From: Hippasteria phrygiana
Taxonomy: Eukaryota > Echinodermata > Asteroidea > Valvatida > Goniasteridae
Reading direction: 5' to 3'
Length of the DNA: 64,000 nucleotides
Assembly (NCBI GenBank): GCA_037893225.1
Contig: JAZGUH010000951.1
Span: 1 to 64,000, forward strand
Both the position numbers and the translations under genes were made by a program. Under the pieces are notes generated by a model. It ran no database searches, was not told the origin of the DNA, and saw only the letters and a list, made by a program, of their open reading frames with translations. Below, in pieces: positions 53,450-63,668 of the stretch (position 1 is its first letter; each line of letters begins with the position of its first letter).

Positions 53450-53647
53450 GATGATGGTCTACAGACCATTGTTGGAAATTGATACGTTGGAAAATTGATA
53501 CACAAATTCCACTTTTCTTGAAAATGACAGTGCCATGACTTTACAGGATGCTTGAGACTATTATTTACTTACAGTTAAGTAAGGTATTTCATAATCATTC
53601 AGTCGTTTTGTCTTTTGATGCTTGCAAATGTTAAATAATACCTTTAA
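53450..53647 (+). mobile_element. Family B element, right half
   Basis: From GGTCTACAGACCATTGTTGG through CCACTTTTCTTGAAAATGAC and TTACTTACAGTTAAGTAAGG to GCAAATGTTAAATAATACCT plus TTAA. Confidence 0.7.
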
Positions 53648-53717
53648 GCAGCTTGTCGGGCCCATCACTAAGGTTGGCCTGGGGGTCCAACCCTCAACAC
53701 CCCCCTGTAACCAATTA

Positions 53718-53738
53718 CCCCCCCCCCCCCCCCCCCCC
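53718..53738. repeat. Poly(C) run, 21 nt
   Basis: Homopolymer between a family B end and the Tc1/mariner-type element. Confidence 0.9.
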
Positions 53739-53799
53739 ATTGGCAAAAACCAAAAGCGTCAAAATTATTTCAGGGGATCACTTTCCCATAGGCACCATA

Positions 53800-54617
53800 C
53801 AGTGTGAGTAAAGAAAACTATACACTTTTAGAATTAGCCATAGTTTTATGTTGTAGAAATATAGATAAGATATTTTCATATGTACTTTTAGAGTAATTCT
53901 TCCTGCTTCTTTTGGTGACATTTTTACTGGATTTTTTACTAGTTTTCATGCATGACTGCACAGGAGACAATTAAGGGGGTCGGGTGAAATCTGAGTTGCG
54001 CCAGCTGGTCATCTCCTTAAATCAACGGTGGAGTGGCCCCCAAGATCTCCTGATCTGACCCCTCTTGACTACATTTTATGGGGATATCTGAGTATAAGCT
54101 CGGGTTTTCACCACTCCTCCAGCAAATCTGGATGACCTCCAGGAAAGGATAACTTGTGAAATTGACATTCTCAGACAAGACAGGGAGATGATTCGCCGTG
54201 CTGTTGCAGGAATAATGCGCCGAGCCTAGCTGTGTATTAAACGAGATGGTGGCCATGTTGAGGACTAAGACACCGTGGAATTTAATTGCCTTTTCAATTT
54301 AATTTAAATGTTTTAAATAAACACGAAGTTTAAAAGCTCATGAAATTCTTTTTTGTCTTTTTTTCAGACAATGGTTGTGTTCTTTTAAATTGTCTCTTTC
54401 TTATCCAGCCCTGACCAGTTGGCGCAACTCAGAATTTACCCGACCCCCTTAATTGTCTTCTGTGCAGTCATGCATGAAAACTAATCCAGTAAAAATGTCA
54501 CCAAAAGAAGCAGGAAGAATTACTCTAAAAGTACATATGAAAATACCTTATCTATATTGCTACAGAATAAAACTATGGCCAATTTTAAAAGTGTATAGTT
54601 TTTTTTTACTCACACTG
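53800..54617. mobile_element. 818-bp Tc1/mariner-type element with about 210-bp inverted repeats
   Basis: The outer ends CAGTGTGAGTAAAGAAAAC and GTTTTTTTTTACTCACACTG lie immediately inside TA on both sides (53798-53799 and 54618-54619). The arms 53800-54010 and about 54408-54617 are near-identical inverted copies, passing through GGAAGAATTACTCTAAAAGT, CATGCATGACTGCACAG and ATTAAGGGGGTCGGGT. The middle holds a decayed transposase end. Confidence 0.9.
54027..54267 (+). pseudogene. Decayed Tc1/mariner-type transposase C-terminus
   Basis: One frame reads WPPRSPDLTPLDYILWGYL, the region of the third catalytic acidic residue in IS630-Tc1-mariner transposases with the usual LWGYL. After a frameshift near 54105 another frame reads TPPANLDDLQERITCEIDIL, then RQDREMIRRAVAGIMRRA, a stop, and CIKRDGGHVED. 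The N-terminal two thirds is missing, so the element cannot mobilise itself. The minus-strand frame 54017-54256 is a shadow. Confidence 0.85.
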
Positions 54618-55982
54618 TAGTATAGTTTAACTGGCTGTATATGGTCAGGTTGCCCCCCCCCCCCTCTGTGAAAACAAACTTTTTGAAAAAAATTCATGGC
54701 AAAATTAAGCACTAACCCTAACAGTCCTGAATCCTCTAACTTCAATATGATTTTCCACACAAACAAACACAAGCTGATTGAGAGAAAATCAATATTAACG
54801 TGTGACGGAACATGGAATGTTTGTTGAAAGTTACAAAAATGTATATACATGTACAATACACTGTAGTTGTGTTTTTTCTTGTGATGTGGCCCCCTGGCAC
54901 TGTATGTGCACCCATCCCCCCCCCCCTTTCCCCCAAATGCCCAGACGGGCCTTGTCACATGTACAAGAAGATTTCTATTCACTTTGTTTCACTTCCACAG
55001 AGACCACAGTCACACGGGAAAGATCTAAAACTTGCCGAGAAGTTCCAAAACACAAAGAGAGAAAAACGAGCCGAAAGCAATCTCGGAAAACACCACTTCA
55101 AATCAATGTATCACCAACCATGACTAATCTCCTGCACAATTACTCTCCAAAAAAAAAAAGGCCCTTGTCGCCGCCTTATTCAGTAGGTTTCAGAGTCTGT
55201 CACTAGAAAAAAAAGAGTTTTAGTTGGAGCCGAACGGCACCCTTTCAAAGCCTCATCCCTGGGTAAAATGATCTACATGTAGACAGTTTTAGTTTTTCCA
55301 TTTTCCCTGATCAAGACTTTTACAAACAGTACCTTTGACTGAAAAAAAAACCTATTTTGAGTGGGAAATCCATTTGAAGCACGATATGTGGGCAAGGGAA
55401 CCCCCCCCCCCCCCCTCTTTTGTGTCGGTCATTGTGTTCGCGGAATCTCAGGAATTCTTTTAAGAAATCTAGGGGGGATGTGTTAGGTAACAAAAGTCTG
55501 GAGTGCCGGTGTATAGGGTATATGGACAAGAGGGACATATCATGCTGGGTATGGAAATCACCGACAGACTAGGCTTGTATTACTGAATACAATGTAAAAA
55601 CCAACAGCAGAACAGAGACGCCCATGAATGAGAATCTAATGCAATTACAGAGCAAAAAGGAAGTGGTACTACAGAAAGTAAGTACTGGAACTCACTTTTT
55701 TCAACCTGCATATCGGATTTTTGGCTTGACACAGCACGTGCCTTCTTCCACCCTCTTTCACCCTGATTTGCCCTCTTTCACCAGGAACTGCATGCATTTT
55801 TGAGTGTCTGCTATTTTACCTCTCCTTTATCCCTTTTTAATCCATAGCCCTTTACGAGTGGCTTGCAGCAGTGAAATAACTCCGGGTGGGCCTGTTTCCC
55901 CTCCTCTTCCCCTCTGATGAGACCTGTCCCCTAGCTCCACATCTGATGAGAACTGCGCCACTCCCCCTCCCTGCAAAGACCT
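54618..55982. other. Gene-free stretch with C runs
   Basis: C runs at 54653 (12), 54917 and 55401 (15). Frames at 54560-54982, 54802-55206 and 54812-55123 overlap each other and match nothing. Confidence 0.45.
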
Positions 55983-56290
55983 GTGCCCCTCCCCTCTGCC
56001 GAAACCTGTGCCCCTCCCCCTCTGCCGAGACCTGTGTCCCTAGCTCCCCCTCTGCCGAGACCTGTGTCCCTCCCCTCTGCCGAGACCTGTGCCCCTCCTC
56101 TCTGCCGAGACTTGTGCCCCTCCCCTCTGCCGATACCTGTGCCCCTCCCCTCCGCCGAGACCTGTGCCCCTCCCCTCTGCCGAGACCTGTGCCCCTCCCC
56201 TCTGCCGAGACCTGTAGCCCTCCCCTCTGCCGAGACCTGTAGCCCTCCCCTCTGCCGAGACTTGTGCCCCTCCCCTCTACCGAGAACCGA
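55983..56290. repeat. 25-bp minisatellite, about 12 copies
   Basis: Units centre on CTCTGCCGAGACCTGTG with CCCCTCCC. Most units are 25 bp; one or two carry extra TAGCTCCC. Because 25 is not a multiple of three and no unit contains a stop, long frames open in several phases (131 and 118 codons plus, 161 minus). These are not genes. Confidence 0.95.
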
Positions 56291-57059
56291 GCCCCACCCC
56301 TCTGTATGTAATGTAAGGCAAAAGGACTTTCACTCATGTGGAGATAGTATCTGCATGTTTATCGATGCAGTACAGTAAAAACAAATTTGCAGGATGATCT
56401 GCACTCTTCCTCTTAATGTCATAAACTTGCCAGTACGGATACATATAATTTGTAACCTAACATTTTAAGCCCCTAATTAAGCTTTCAAATTAGCTTCCCT
56501 CCATAAAACAGACACATTTATTTATCACCAACACGACCATTTCCATTCCATGATTACTTTTCTTTTGATGTGGCCCAGCCATACTTTGTACAAACAGGGT
56601 GTTGGCAAACTATGCCAGGCCATCAGTCAAAAAACAAACAAACCACAAATCAGGCAGTTTTACAAAGACAACACTGATAAATCAATGGACATTATACCTA
56701 CGACAAAACAAAGCTCACTCCTTGATTTTGTTCACTTTTTTTCCCATAGAGGAATTTCACATTAGCCCCTTCTGCGCACTTCCAGGTTGAAAGCGAGAAT
56801 GTCAGTGGCAAACAAAACAACGCTTTTTAGCACATTCATTCATGCATAAATTAATCAGGCCATAAAAGGAAGCGCAGGCGCACGATCAGCATAAAGTTGT
56901 TTACTGTGACATTGAGATCCTCGTTTTCAAACGCGGAAGTGCGCAGATCGGCGCTAAACTCGTAGTTGTGGGATTCCTCTATTGCGGCATCCACGCTACA
57001 CGGTTTTTTGCACATTTGTTAGGAAGTAAGTTAGGAAGTAAATGCAGCTAGTACACTCA
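56291..57059. other. Gene-free stretch
   Basis: No gene recognised. Confidence 0.45.
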
Positions 57060-57385
57060 TTTAAAAGCCACTCTAGGTAAAGGGCCGCAGTGGTAGGGCT
57101 GGCCGCCGCGGTGGTAGGGCTGGCCGCCGCGGTGGTAGGGCTGGCCGCCGCGGTGGTAGGGCTGGCCGCCGCGGTGGTAGGGCTGGCCGCCGCGGTGGTA
57201 GGGCTGGCCGCCGCGGTGGTAGGGCTGGCCACCGTAGGTTGCCAAGCCCAACTACTCTTACGGTATATTCCTGGGCAGATCTAAATAGAGGATACATCTT
57301 CAATAGATGCAAAGAAATGGTCCCAATTTTCAGACCTACATGTTGTACAGAGCCAGGCGGGGTAACTTCACCAACTCACCTCCCC
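57060..57385 (+). mobile_element. Family I repeat with an expanded internal minisatellite
   Basis: CCACTCTAGGTAAAGGGC at the left; TTCCTGGGCAGATCTAAAT, AAGAAATGGTCCCAATTTTC and GGGGTAACTTCACCAACTC at the right. The normal single GGTGGTAGGGTTGGC word is here expanded to the array at 57083-57232. Confidence 0.7.
57083..57232. repeat. 21-bp tandem array (GGCCGCCGCGGTGGTAGGGCT)
   Basis: Six perfect units and a degenerate first unit (GGCCGCAGTGGTAGGGCT), ending in GGCCACCGTAGG. The peptides ASPTTAA, GGQPYHR and VVGLAAA from the three phases are artefacts of the 21-bp period. Confidence 0.95.
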
Positions 57386-58207
57386 TTTACTCATATAATG
57401 CCCATATCACCATAGTGCCCACACTCGGCATTCATATAGCTATTGGACAGCGTCCTCAATAGCTGTGCACAGAGTCGATAAAACCCCAAAGTCCATGGTC
57501 TAATCTTTCTTAAAATTAGACATAAAAAAGGCAAAATCTGACATCTGACGACCCTTCAAAAGTCAACACTAACTAATGATCCTCCAGCATGCAGCCGCAT
57601 TTTGACAAAAAACTCACACAGGTTGATTTGTTCCCATCTCAGTATAATCCACAACTAATCCCTCTAATCCCTGGCTTAATCTGTACATTGCAAGCCCTGA
57701 ATTTCACCCTGTACGTAACAATCATGTGAATGTTTCGAACTCTTGCCCACTGTATCAACTGTGCTACAAAAGGGCTTAGCGCTAGCACCACAGTGGACAG
57801 TTATGGATAAAAAAACAAAACTACCTATCTGTTGCAATCACAAAAGCCTGCCACTCAAGCTTGATATAGGGCACTGCTAGCATACACACTACGCCCAGCT
57901 GAAAATTTCTTAACATCCTTCGGTCATACAGGTGGGTGGAGCCATGCGTCCTGACAAGCACACCCTCCAATCACCAGACAAAGAATTCCAGACAAAGAAT
58001 TTTGAGACGCTGGTGGCAGCAGACGTACACTGTACCACTTACAAAAATCTCCCATGCAAAACCCCATGAGAATAGCATGGTGAATTGGACATCGTGGGAA
58101 TCCCATGGGAGTTTTTTTGTAAGGGACCAGTTCTGAGCATGCGAAAAGTCTCCTGCTCAATGCAATAAGGCAATGACCACCGAGACCGAGTGAGACCCAC
58201 TTACTAT
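57386..58207. other. Gene-free stretch
   Basis: TTTTGAGACGCTGGTGGCAG (58000) repeats 22060. No gene recognised. Confidence 0.4.
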
Positions 58208-58511
58208 CACTGATCTCTATACACTGGATTGGCAGCGCAGCAGTGATTGCCTATGCGTGAATTGAAGCCACCACGCGGCCATCTTGCTATATTCAAAACA
58301 ATTGCCGTTTTCCAAGCTTCAGGCTTCAGCTCCGTCTCCAACTTCAGCCCATTCACAAACTGCATGCATGGATGCAGTTTGGCAATGGGCTGAATTCGGA
58401 GACGGAGCTGAAGCCTAGGGGCTTGGAAAACAGCCATTGTTTTAAATATAGCAAGATGGCCGCGCGGTGGCTTCATCGCGGAGCTTCGCAGCTAATCCAG
58501 TTTATAGAGAT
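58208..58511. mobile_element. Family E foldback, copy 2
   Basis: Same arms as 41994-42305 with few changes: CACTGATCTCTATACACTGG at the left, CAGTTTATAGAGATG at the right. The arms pair over about 140 bp. Confidence 0.85.
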
Positions 58512-58624
58512 GCTTACTAAGCTCTTTACTATAAATATAACAGATCAATTATACAAACAAGTAGAAACTGCTTGATGAGATGTTCGGTTGTGTACAAGTG
58601 ATAACAAACTTTCCTTTGAGGATT

Positions 58625-58751
58625 GGATTATGAGGATGAATTCAACAAATCCCAGCCTGCAATAGCCCAGTAGTGATGACTGGGAAGTATAGGCTTATAT
58701 AAACATTTACCAAATGGCAATGGGATCTTCTATGCCATGTGTCAATAATGC
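58625..58751. repeat. Direct repeat, copy 1
   Basis: GGATTATGAGGATGAATTCA through GGGATCTTCTATG..TGTCAATAATGC. Repeated at 59111-59244 with small indels. Confidence 0.85.
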
Positions 58752-58879
58752 GTAATCCAAGCTGCTCCATTCAAGTATTAGGTATACTCCATTATTACCC
58801 CTGCTGATTTAGCTTATAAATCACCCATCCAGAGACCTTTTATAGGTTCCTGCAATTGCAGAGGTTTTTTGGTGATTAT

Positions 58880-58990
58880 CAAACCACCACAGTCATTATA
58901 GGTACCCATTTTGTTACCCGAGTAGAGGGAAGTAATTGTGGCAAAGTACCTTGCTCAAGGACACTTAAGTACCACAATCCCTTGGCTGGA
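58880..58990 (+). mobile_element. SINE-like conserved module
   Basis: ATTATAGGTACCCATTTTGT, AGTAGAGGGAAGTAATTGTG, GCAAAGTACCTTGCTCAAGG and ACACTTAAGT resemble the minus strand of 63669-63725. The 'GGTACCCATTT...GAG.GA.GCAATTGTG..AAAGT.CCTTGC.CAAGGACA' pattern is one I associate with SINE bodies in aquatic animals. Confidence 0.5.
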
Positions 58991-59097
58991 TTTGATGAAC
59001 CAACAATATGCAGAAGTATCTAAAGAGTCGCGAGTCCAGCCTATAAAACCACCACTTCAAATGTTGAGACCATTCCAAATGAAAAGCAAGGGGGCAG

Positions 59098-59112
59098 GGG
59101 GGGGGGGGGGGG
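59098..59112. repeat. Poly(G) run, 15 nt
   Basis: It abuts the second copy of the 58625 direct repeat. Confidence 0.9.
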
Positions 59113-59244
59113 ATTATGAGGATGAATTCAACAAAACACAGCCATAGGTAGCCTGCAATAGCCCAGTAGCTGATGACTGGGAAGTATAGGCTGATACACA
59201 CATTTAACCAAATGGCAGTGGGATCTTCTATGTGTCAATAATGC
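59111..59244. repeat. Direct repeat, copy 2
   Basis: Partner of 58625-58751, same orientation, 486 bp downstream. It has an extra CATAGGTAG segment. Confidence 0.85.
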
Positions 59245-59269
59245 ATAAATATGTACCATTAAGAAGCAT

Positions 59270-59470
59270 CTTAGTCTGTTCTACACAAGACCTTGCTAGA
59301 TCCATAGAGTAGAAAAGGTAAACACTTTGCTTAGCAAATCTAAGCAGAAACCAAGACCACATTAAGCAATCATATATACTTTCAGCTACTAATTTTGTGG
59401 GCTTAAAGTTTTTTCTTAGCATGTTTCGACTAAGTAAAAACCTTGAGCCCAGCAAAATTTAAGTGCTCCG
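59270..59470. mobile_element. Family G relic
   Basis: CTTTGCTTAGCAAATCTAAG, TTTCTTAGCATGTTTCG, CTAAGTAAAAACCTTGAGC and AAGTGCTCCG resemble family G arms, without clear ends. Confidence 0.4.
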
Positions 59471-59606
59471 CAGTGGTAAATACAAAACTGTCCAATGTGT
59501 TGAAAATGATTTCAAATCTTTTTTCTTTTTTTTAAGTAAAAGTATTTTGAAGTGTGGGGTGGCAGGGTGAGGGTGGAATTGAGGGTGTAAGGTGTAGGGG
59601 CATTAG

Positions 59607-59996
59607 CAGAGCTGTCAACCTTATCAAACTCATTTCAGTATTCAGAAAGCAAAAAAATCAGTATTTTCCTCCGAAAATCCATATTTTTCATGAAATTTAA
59701 ACTTAAGCCGAAAATCATTTTTTTTCGTGCAGCATAGTCCGCACCGCTGAAACGGCAATGGTTCATAATAGTGAGAATGAAATGCGGCATACTTACATGG
59801 ATCTCATCAAAAAAGAAGAAAATTGTTATTTCTTCTGCTATAAAAGCTTATAGGCCTACACGTGCAGTATAATAACATTATTATCGTCGAAACATTATTA
59901 TCGTCGGATTTCGCAAAATCCGTATTTATGAACAAAAGTTCATACTTTCCTTACCCAGTATGAAATACGGAAAATCCGTACTGGTTATCAGCTCTG
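59607..59996. mobile_element. hAT-like MITE, CAGAGCTG ends
   Basis: CAGAGCTGTCAACC and GGTTATCAGCTCTG are inverted (one mismatch). The arms share further inverted words such as TCAGTATT and CCGTATTT/AAATACGG. Flanking 8-mers (GGCATTAG, CACTATAG) match poorly, so the target duplication is not established. Confidence 0.55.
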
Positions 59997-60489
59997 CACT
60001 ATAGGCATCTCCGACCAATCCCTATACCAGAGCGGCCAGTGAAGACTTTCCCTCATTAAACATGTGAAGAGAAGTTCCCCTTGTGGCTATAAAGTCATTT
60101 CTGGATAATGGAAATCAATAACCCTAAAAAAAACCGAACAAACTTGCAATGAAAAACAGACCAGAAAACCAGGACCAGGCGTCCTTGTGTTCAGCCTAGC
60201 GTAGTGTCAAAAGCATTCTGACAGGCGAAGGGGACACCTTTGTTGAAGTTGAAGAAAACCATTCCCCAGAACCAAACTGACAATAAAGCTGAAAATATGC
60301 ACCGTAATGAGGTGTTCTAACAATTGGACTGGAAAAGAAAGTATCTCTGTTTTTTGGTTTCTCCCAAACCTTCACAGATTAGGACTTGTGCAAGGGTTAA
60401 GAAAGAAAATCTTTTCAAAACATGTTGTTTACTTTGCTTGATGCTTTAAGCATTCTGCCCATTTAACACTCACCATTCCAGGTGTACAT
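59997..60489. other. Gene-free stretch
   Basis: Nothing recognised. Confidence 0.4.
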
Positions 60490-61190
60490 GTACGAGTCCT
60501 CAGTATTCGAGTCTGTGACTCAAAGCAAGTCTGACTCAAGTTGCACTTATGTATCTCAGACTTGACTCAAATTTGGGCTGCTGACTCACCCATCAACTCA
60601 TCTATCATGACTCAAATTTGACAGAGAACCTGCCACTGAGTCCAACATTAACAAGACTATAGTTTGGGAAATAAGTTCAAGATTTCGCTTTCCAAATCAT
60701 CGACATCATCTGAAGATCGCCCAAATAATAGCCGACACAGTTCTGACCATAAGTGGAATCTAGCATCCTGTTCATTAAAATTCTACAAGTCGGATTTGCA
60801 CTGATATTTGACTCACTTTAAACCTTAAGAACTCAAATCAAAGGGGTAAGAAAAATACCAGGTCGGACTCAAATCAAGCAACTTGAAACTCAGTCTGACT
60901 CAGGTCAAGTGACTTGAAACTCGGATTCAGACCACATGTCTAGAAACTCAGATTCAGGCCAAGTGACTTGAAACTCACTCAGACCAAGAGATCAACTCAG
61001 ACTCAAACCAATTGTTTTGAAGCTCATGACACAGACCAAGTTGAAACTCAGATGCTAGTCAAGTGATTTAAAAACTCAGACTCGAAGGCCAAGTGACTTG
61101 AAACTCAACTCGGACCCAGTAACGTGAAACACATACAAAATCCGACCAAGTTCCACCATGGTTCCACCAACACTATGCAGACCGAGTGAG
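60490..61190. repeat. GACTCAAG-word region
   Basis: GACTCAAG, AAGTGACTTGAAACTCAG and CAGACTCA words recur throughout. A clearer minisatellite of about 28 bp (GGCCAAGTGACTTGAAACTC) runs through 60880-61105. It resembles the CAAGTC-word elements at 29358 and 43735 but is longer and lacks obvious ends. Confidence 0.65.
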
Positions 61191-61975
61191 TCAAACCTTG
61201 GATTGTAGACCAACAAGTGATGATTTGAGTTGTTGCGGTATCTTTTGGATCCTGTTTTTAACCCTTGCTCTATGAGTGTTGCTTATTGCAAGTCAGTGGT
61301 ACATGCCAATGCACTCCAGCTGCAGTGCATTGGAGGATTCTTTGCTTTACTAGACAATTGATTTCAAAGCTCCTACTGGACTGCATTGGAGGGCACTTGG
61401 GGGGTTGCTGGTCATTGTTGTTGCTCACTTGACCAGCAAGTCTTGATGGAAATTGCCATTGTATTTATTATTAGTAACTTTTTATAATGTTAAATATCAA
61501 TTTGAATTATTATAACAGTATATAACATAACATTACTTAACATTACTTAACATTACATAACATCAACATGGTGTTCCAAAAGTACAGAGTGTTTTACTTC
61601 ATACCCTCCATCTCACTCCAGAGGATTATGGCACGTGGCTTTGCTTATCAGTGTCATACACTGTTTACTCACAGCATGATGACCAAGTTATCCTCCAGTT
61701 TCCTTTGGCATTCCTTGGAGTGTACAAGGACTCCCCATTGAAATAATGTGACCGTTATTGGAGGACCATGCAATAAACATAATAGGCATTTTTTTGGGGC
61801 GAATATTGCAGTGCGTTGGAGTGTAAACATGAGAAAGGGTTAATTTGGACGCCCATTTTGTGTTTTACCGTACAGGCAAAAATATTAGATTTAAGCAATT
61901 CGACCACTCCTTTTGTGAGTGACCTATACAATTATTTTAAACATGCAAGTAAAAGAAGTTAATTAAAGTTGTTAA
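61191..61975. other. Gene-free stretch
   Basis: CATTACTTAA is tandemly repeated near 61531-61560. CAATGCACTCCAGCTGCAGTGCATTGG at 61308 is an imperfect palindrome. No gene. Confidence 0.45.
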
Positions 61976-62095
61976 CAGCCTTGTTAGTCTGCTAGATACA
62001 GATAAATATTGAAGGTATCACTTTAAAGACTAACTAAAAATATAAATATGGCATAAGCTTTCGTAGCTACAGCTACTGCATCAGATACAGAATTT
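61976..62095. mobile_element. Family M arm
   Basis: TTGAAGGTATCACTTTAAAG, ACTAACTAAAAATATAAATA, TGGCATAAGCTTTCGTAGCT and CTACTGCATCAGAT match the arms of 22955-23865. Confidence 0.6.
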
Positions 62096-62446
62096 AATTG
62101 ATTTTTTTTCTAATTGAATTTAATTGAAACAACAGAATATATACAAAGTACCCGTTATACACAAAGTACCCAAGAAAACTAAGAACAAAAATCGTAACAT
62201 CAGGAATAGTCAATGAAATTCCAACGGCATCACAAATGGAAATTTTGGTACAAAGTCCTCGTCCAGTTGAAGTTTTTCTTTTTCAACAAAAAATAAAATT
62301 CTAAAACAAATATCAAAATTTATCACCATTTATGCTACCACAGTCATCTTTTGCATACCAATCTTCAAAGCAGCCTGGCCCCTAAAAAAAATTAACTCCT
62401 AAGATATTATGATCTTGGACTTGCCGGCCGTATTTTCTGCACATCT
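62096..62446. other. Gene-free stretch
   Basis: AT-rich. On the minus strand it would be the 3' region of the frame at 62447. Confidence 0.4.
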
Positions 62447-62920
62447 TTATTTTGATATTTGGTATTCATAATAATCACTGGGCCAACCTTTACACCAGTT
62501 TGAAGTTGAAACAATAAATAAGAATACATTCATGCTGGCAAACCAGCCAATCATATCGGTAGGTCGAGAACTGTTGCCCCCCACAGCGAACATAAAAACT
62601 GCTTGCATGTAATCCGAGAACAATACAAAATGTGGAACTTCTGGGTTTACAACCACATAAACCCAATTGTTGAAGTCACTGAGAAATAGGCCACCAAAAT
62701 GGATGACTTCTTTGAACGAGTCTTTAAGGTTCACAGAAATGAAAGTATGCAAAAATGGCGTATTGTACATGTAAAATGGTTCCGTTATAGTAACGAATGC
62801 ATTAGAAATAATGGATTCTGCAGCAGTAAAAACTTGACTTTCTTTTATGGAAGTCGCCCGATACAAGGCTAAATTCCACTCTAGGTAAGGGGCTACAATG
62901 GTTGTAGTAGGGTTGGCCAC
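62447..62920 (-). CDS. Unrecognised 157-codon open frame, possible membrane-protein exon
   Basis: I do not recognise this protein. The first 20-25 residues (MANPTTTIVAPYLEWNLAL) are translated from a family I repeat, so the annotated ATG is not credible. Residues 25-157 come from DNA with no other copy here. They include hydrophobic patches (LFLSDFNNWVYVVV, FVLFSDYMQAVFMFAVGG, IGWFASMNVFLFIVSTS) that could be membrane segments, and end EYQISK. AATAAA overlaps the stop codon. An acceptor-like TTTTTACTGCTGCAG lies at about 62825-62811 on the minus strand, which would give a 3'-terminal exon. A frame of this length can arise by chance in 64 kb. Confidence 0.3.
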   Translation of the reverse strand: MANPTTTIVAPYLEWNLALYRATSIKESQVFTAAESIISNAFVTITEPFYMYNTPFLHTFISVNLKDSFKEVIHFGGLFLSDFNNWVYVVVNPEVPHFVLFSDYMQAVFMFAVGGNSSRPTDMIGWFASMNVFLFIVSTSNWCKGWPSDYYEYQISK

Positions 62921-63065
62921 CTTACCAGCCCTACCGCCATTACAGTTTTCCTGGGTCCAAATCTAAACAAAGGATAAATCTGCAACAGACACCAAAGAAA
63001 TTATCCCAATTTTCAGAAATAGACTCAGGTGGGGTTACTTCCACCATTAGTCAGACCAACTCACT
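62855..63065 (+). mobile_element. Family I repeat, copy 3
   Basis: ACAAGGCTAAATTCCACTCT, AGGTAAGGGGCTACAATGG, GTAGTAGGGTTGGCCACC, TTTTCCTGGGTCCAAATCT, AAGAAATTATCCCAATTTTC, GGGGTTACTTCCACCATTAG. It overlaps the 5' end of the minus frame at 62447-62920. Confidence 0.7.
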
Positions 63066-63488
63066 CCCACCCCCCACCCCCAAAATATAATAATGACAAA
63101 AAGAAAAAAAGAAAATAATAAAACATTGTGGGTGACATATATGGATGCGGTTAGCTTCACACACTTGGTGAACATTTTGTTTAAAATGTACATACCTACA
63201 TGTATAAAGGCAATACAATAAAAAAGAGCCTTATTGCTTCACGAGGGACTGTTCATTTTTAACCAAATATCCCGGGTATACCACATCACCAAGATTGGAA
63301 ACATTCACAAATTTTGTAGTAACTTCCCTTTTTATTTGTTTCATGTGACAGTTATCATTTGACACATTTTACTTAGTAGAAAACTTGTAATAAAGTACAC
63401 AATTTGTAAATGCTCAAAAGAACGTTTTCTTGTTAATAATTGCTGTTGCTATTCTCACGTGTGATGCATGGCATGGTGCTTGTGTGCC
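63066..63488. other. Gene-free stretch
   Basis: Nothing recognised. Confidence 0.4.
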
Positions 63489-63668
63489 AATTGACCTATC
63501 GCCATTTACGAGTTAACCACGCCCCTTTAATAGACAACCCTATGGGAATTTTGTGTTGTAATTTTTGTTTGTCTTAGATTTTGCGCATTCCACGTGGAAC
63601 TATAATTGATGTGATTGGACAATAATTCACAAGCTGCATTGACGCGATTCGACCGCGATAGGTCAATT
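63489..63668. mobile_element. Family C MITE, full copy
   Basis: AATTGACCTATCGCCATTTA and CGACCGCGATAGGTCAATT are inverted ends. It includes a GCGCATTCCACGTGGAACTA palindromic block absent from the copy at 5401. Confidence 0.85.

Noticed and set aside
55852..56378. 161-codon minus and 131-codon plus frames
   Set aside because: Products of a stop-free 25-bp minisatellite in shifting phase.
56996..57312. Alanine/threonine- or Gly/Gln/Pro/Tyr-rich frames
   Set aside because: Three phases of one 21-bp repeat.
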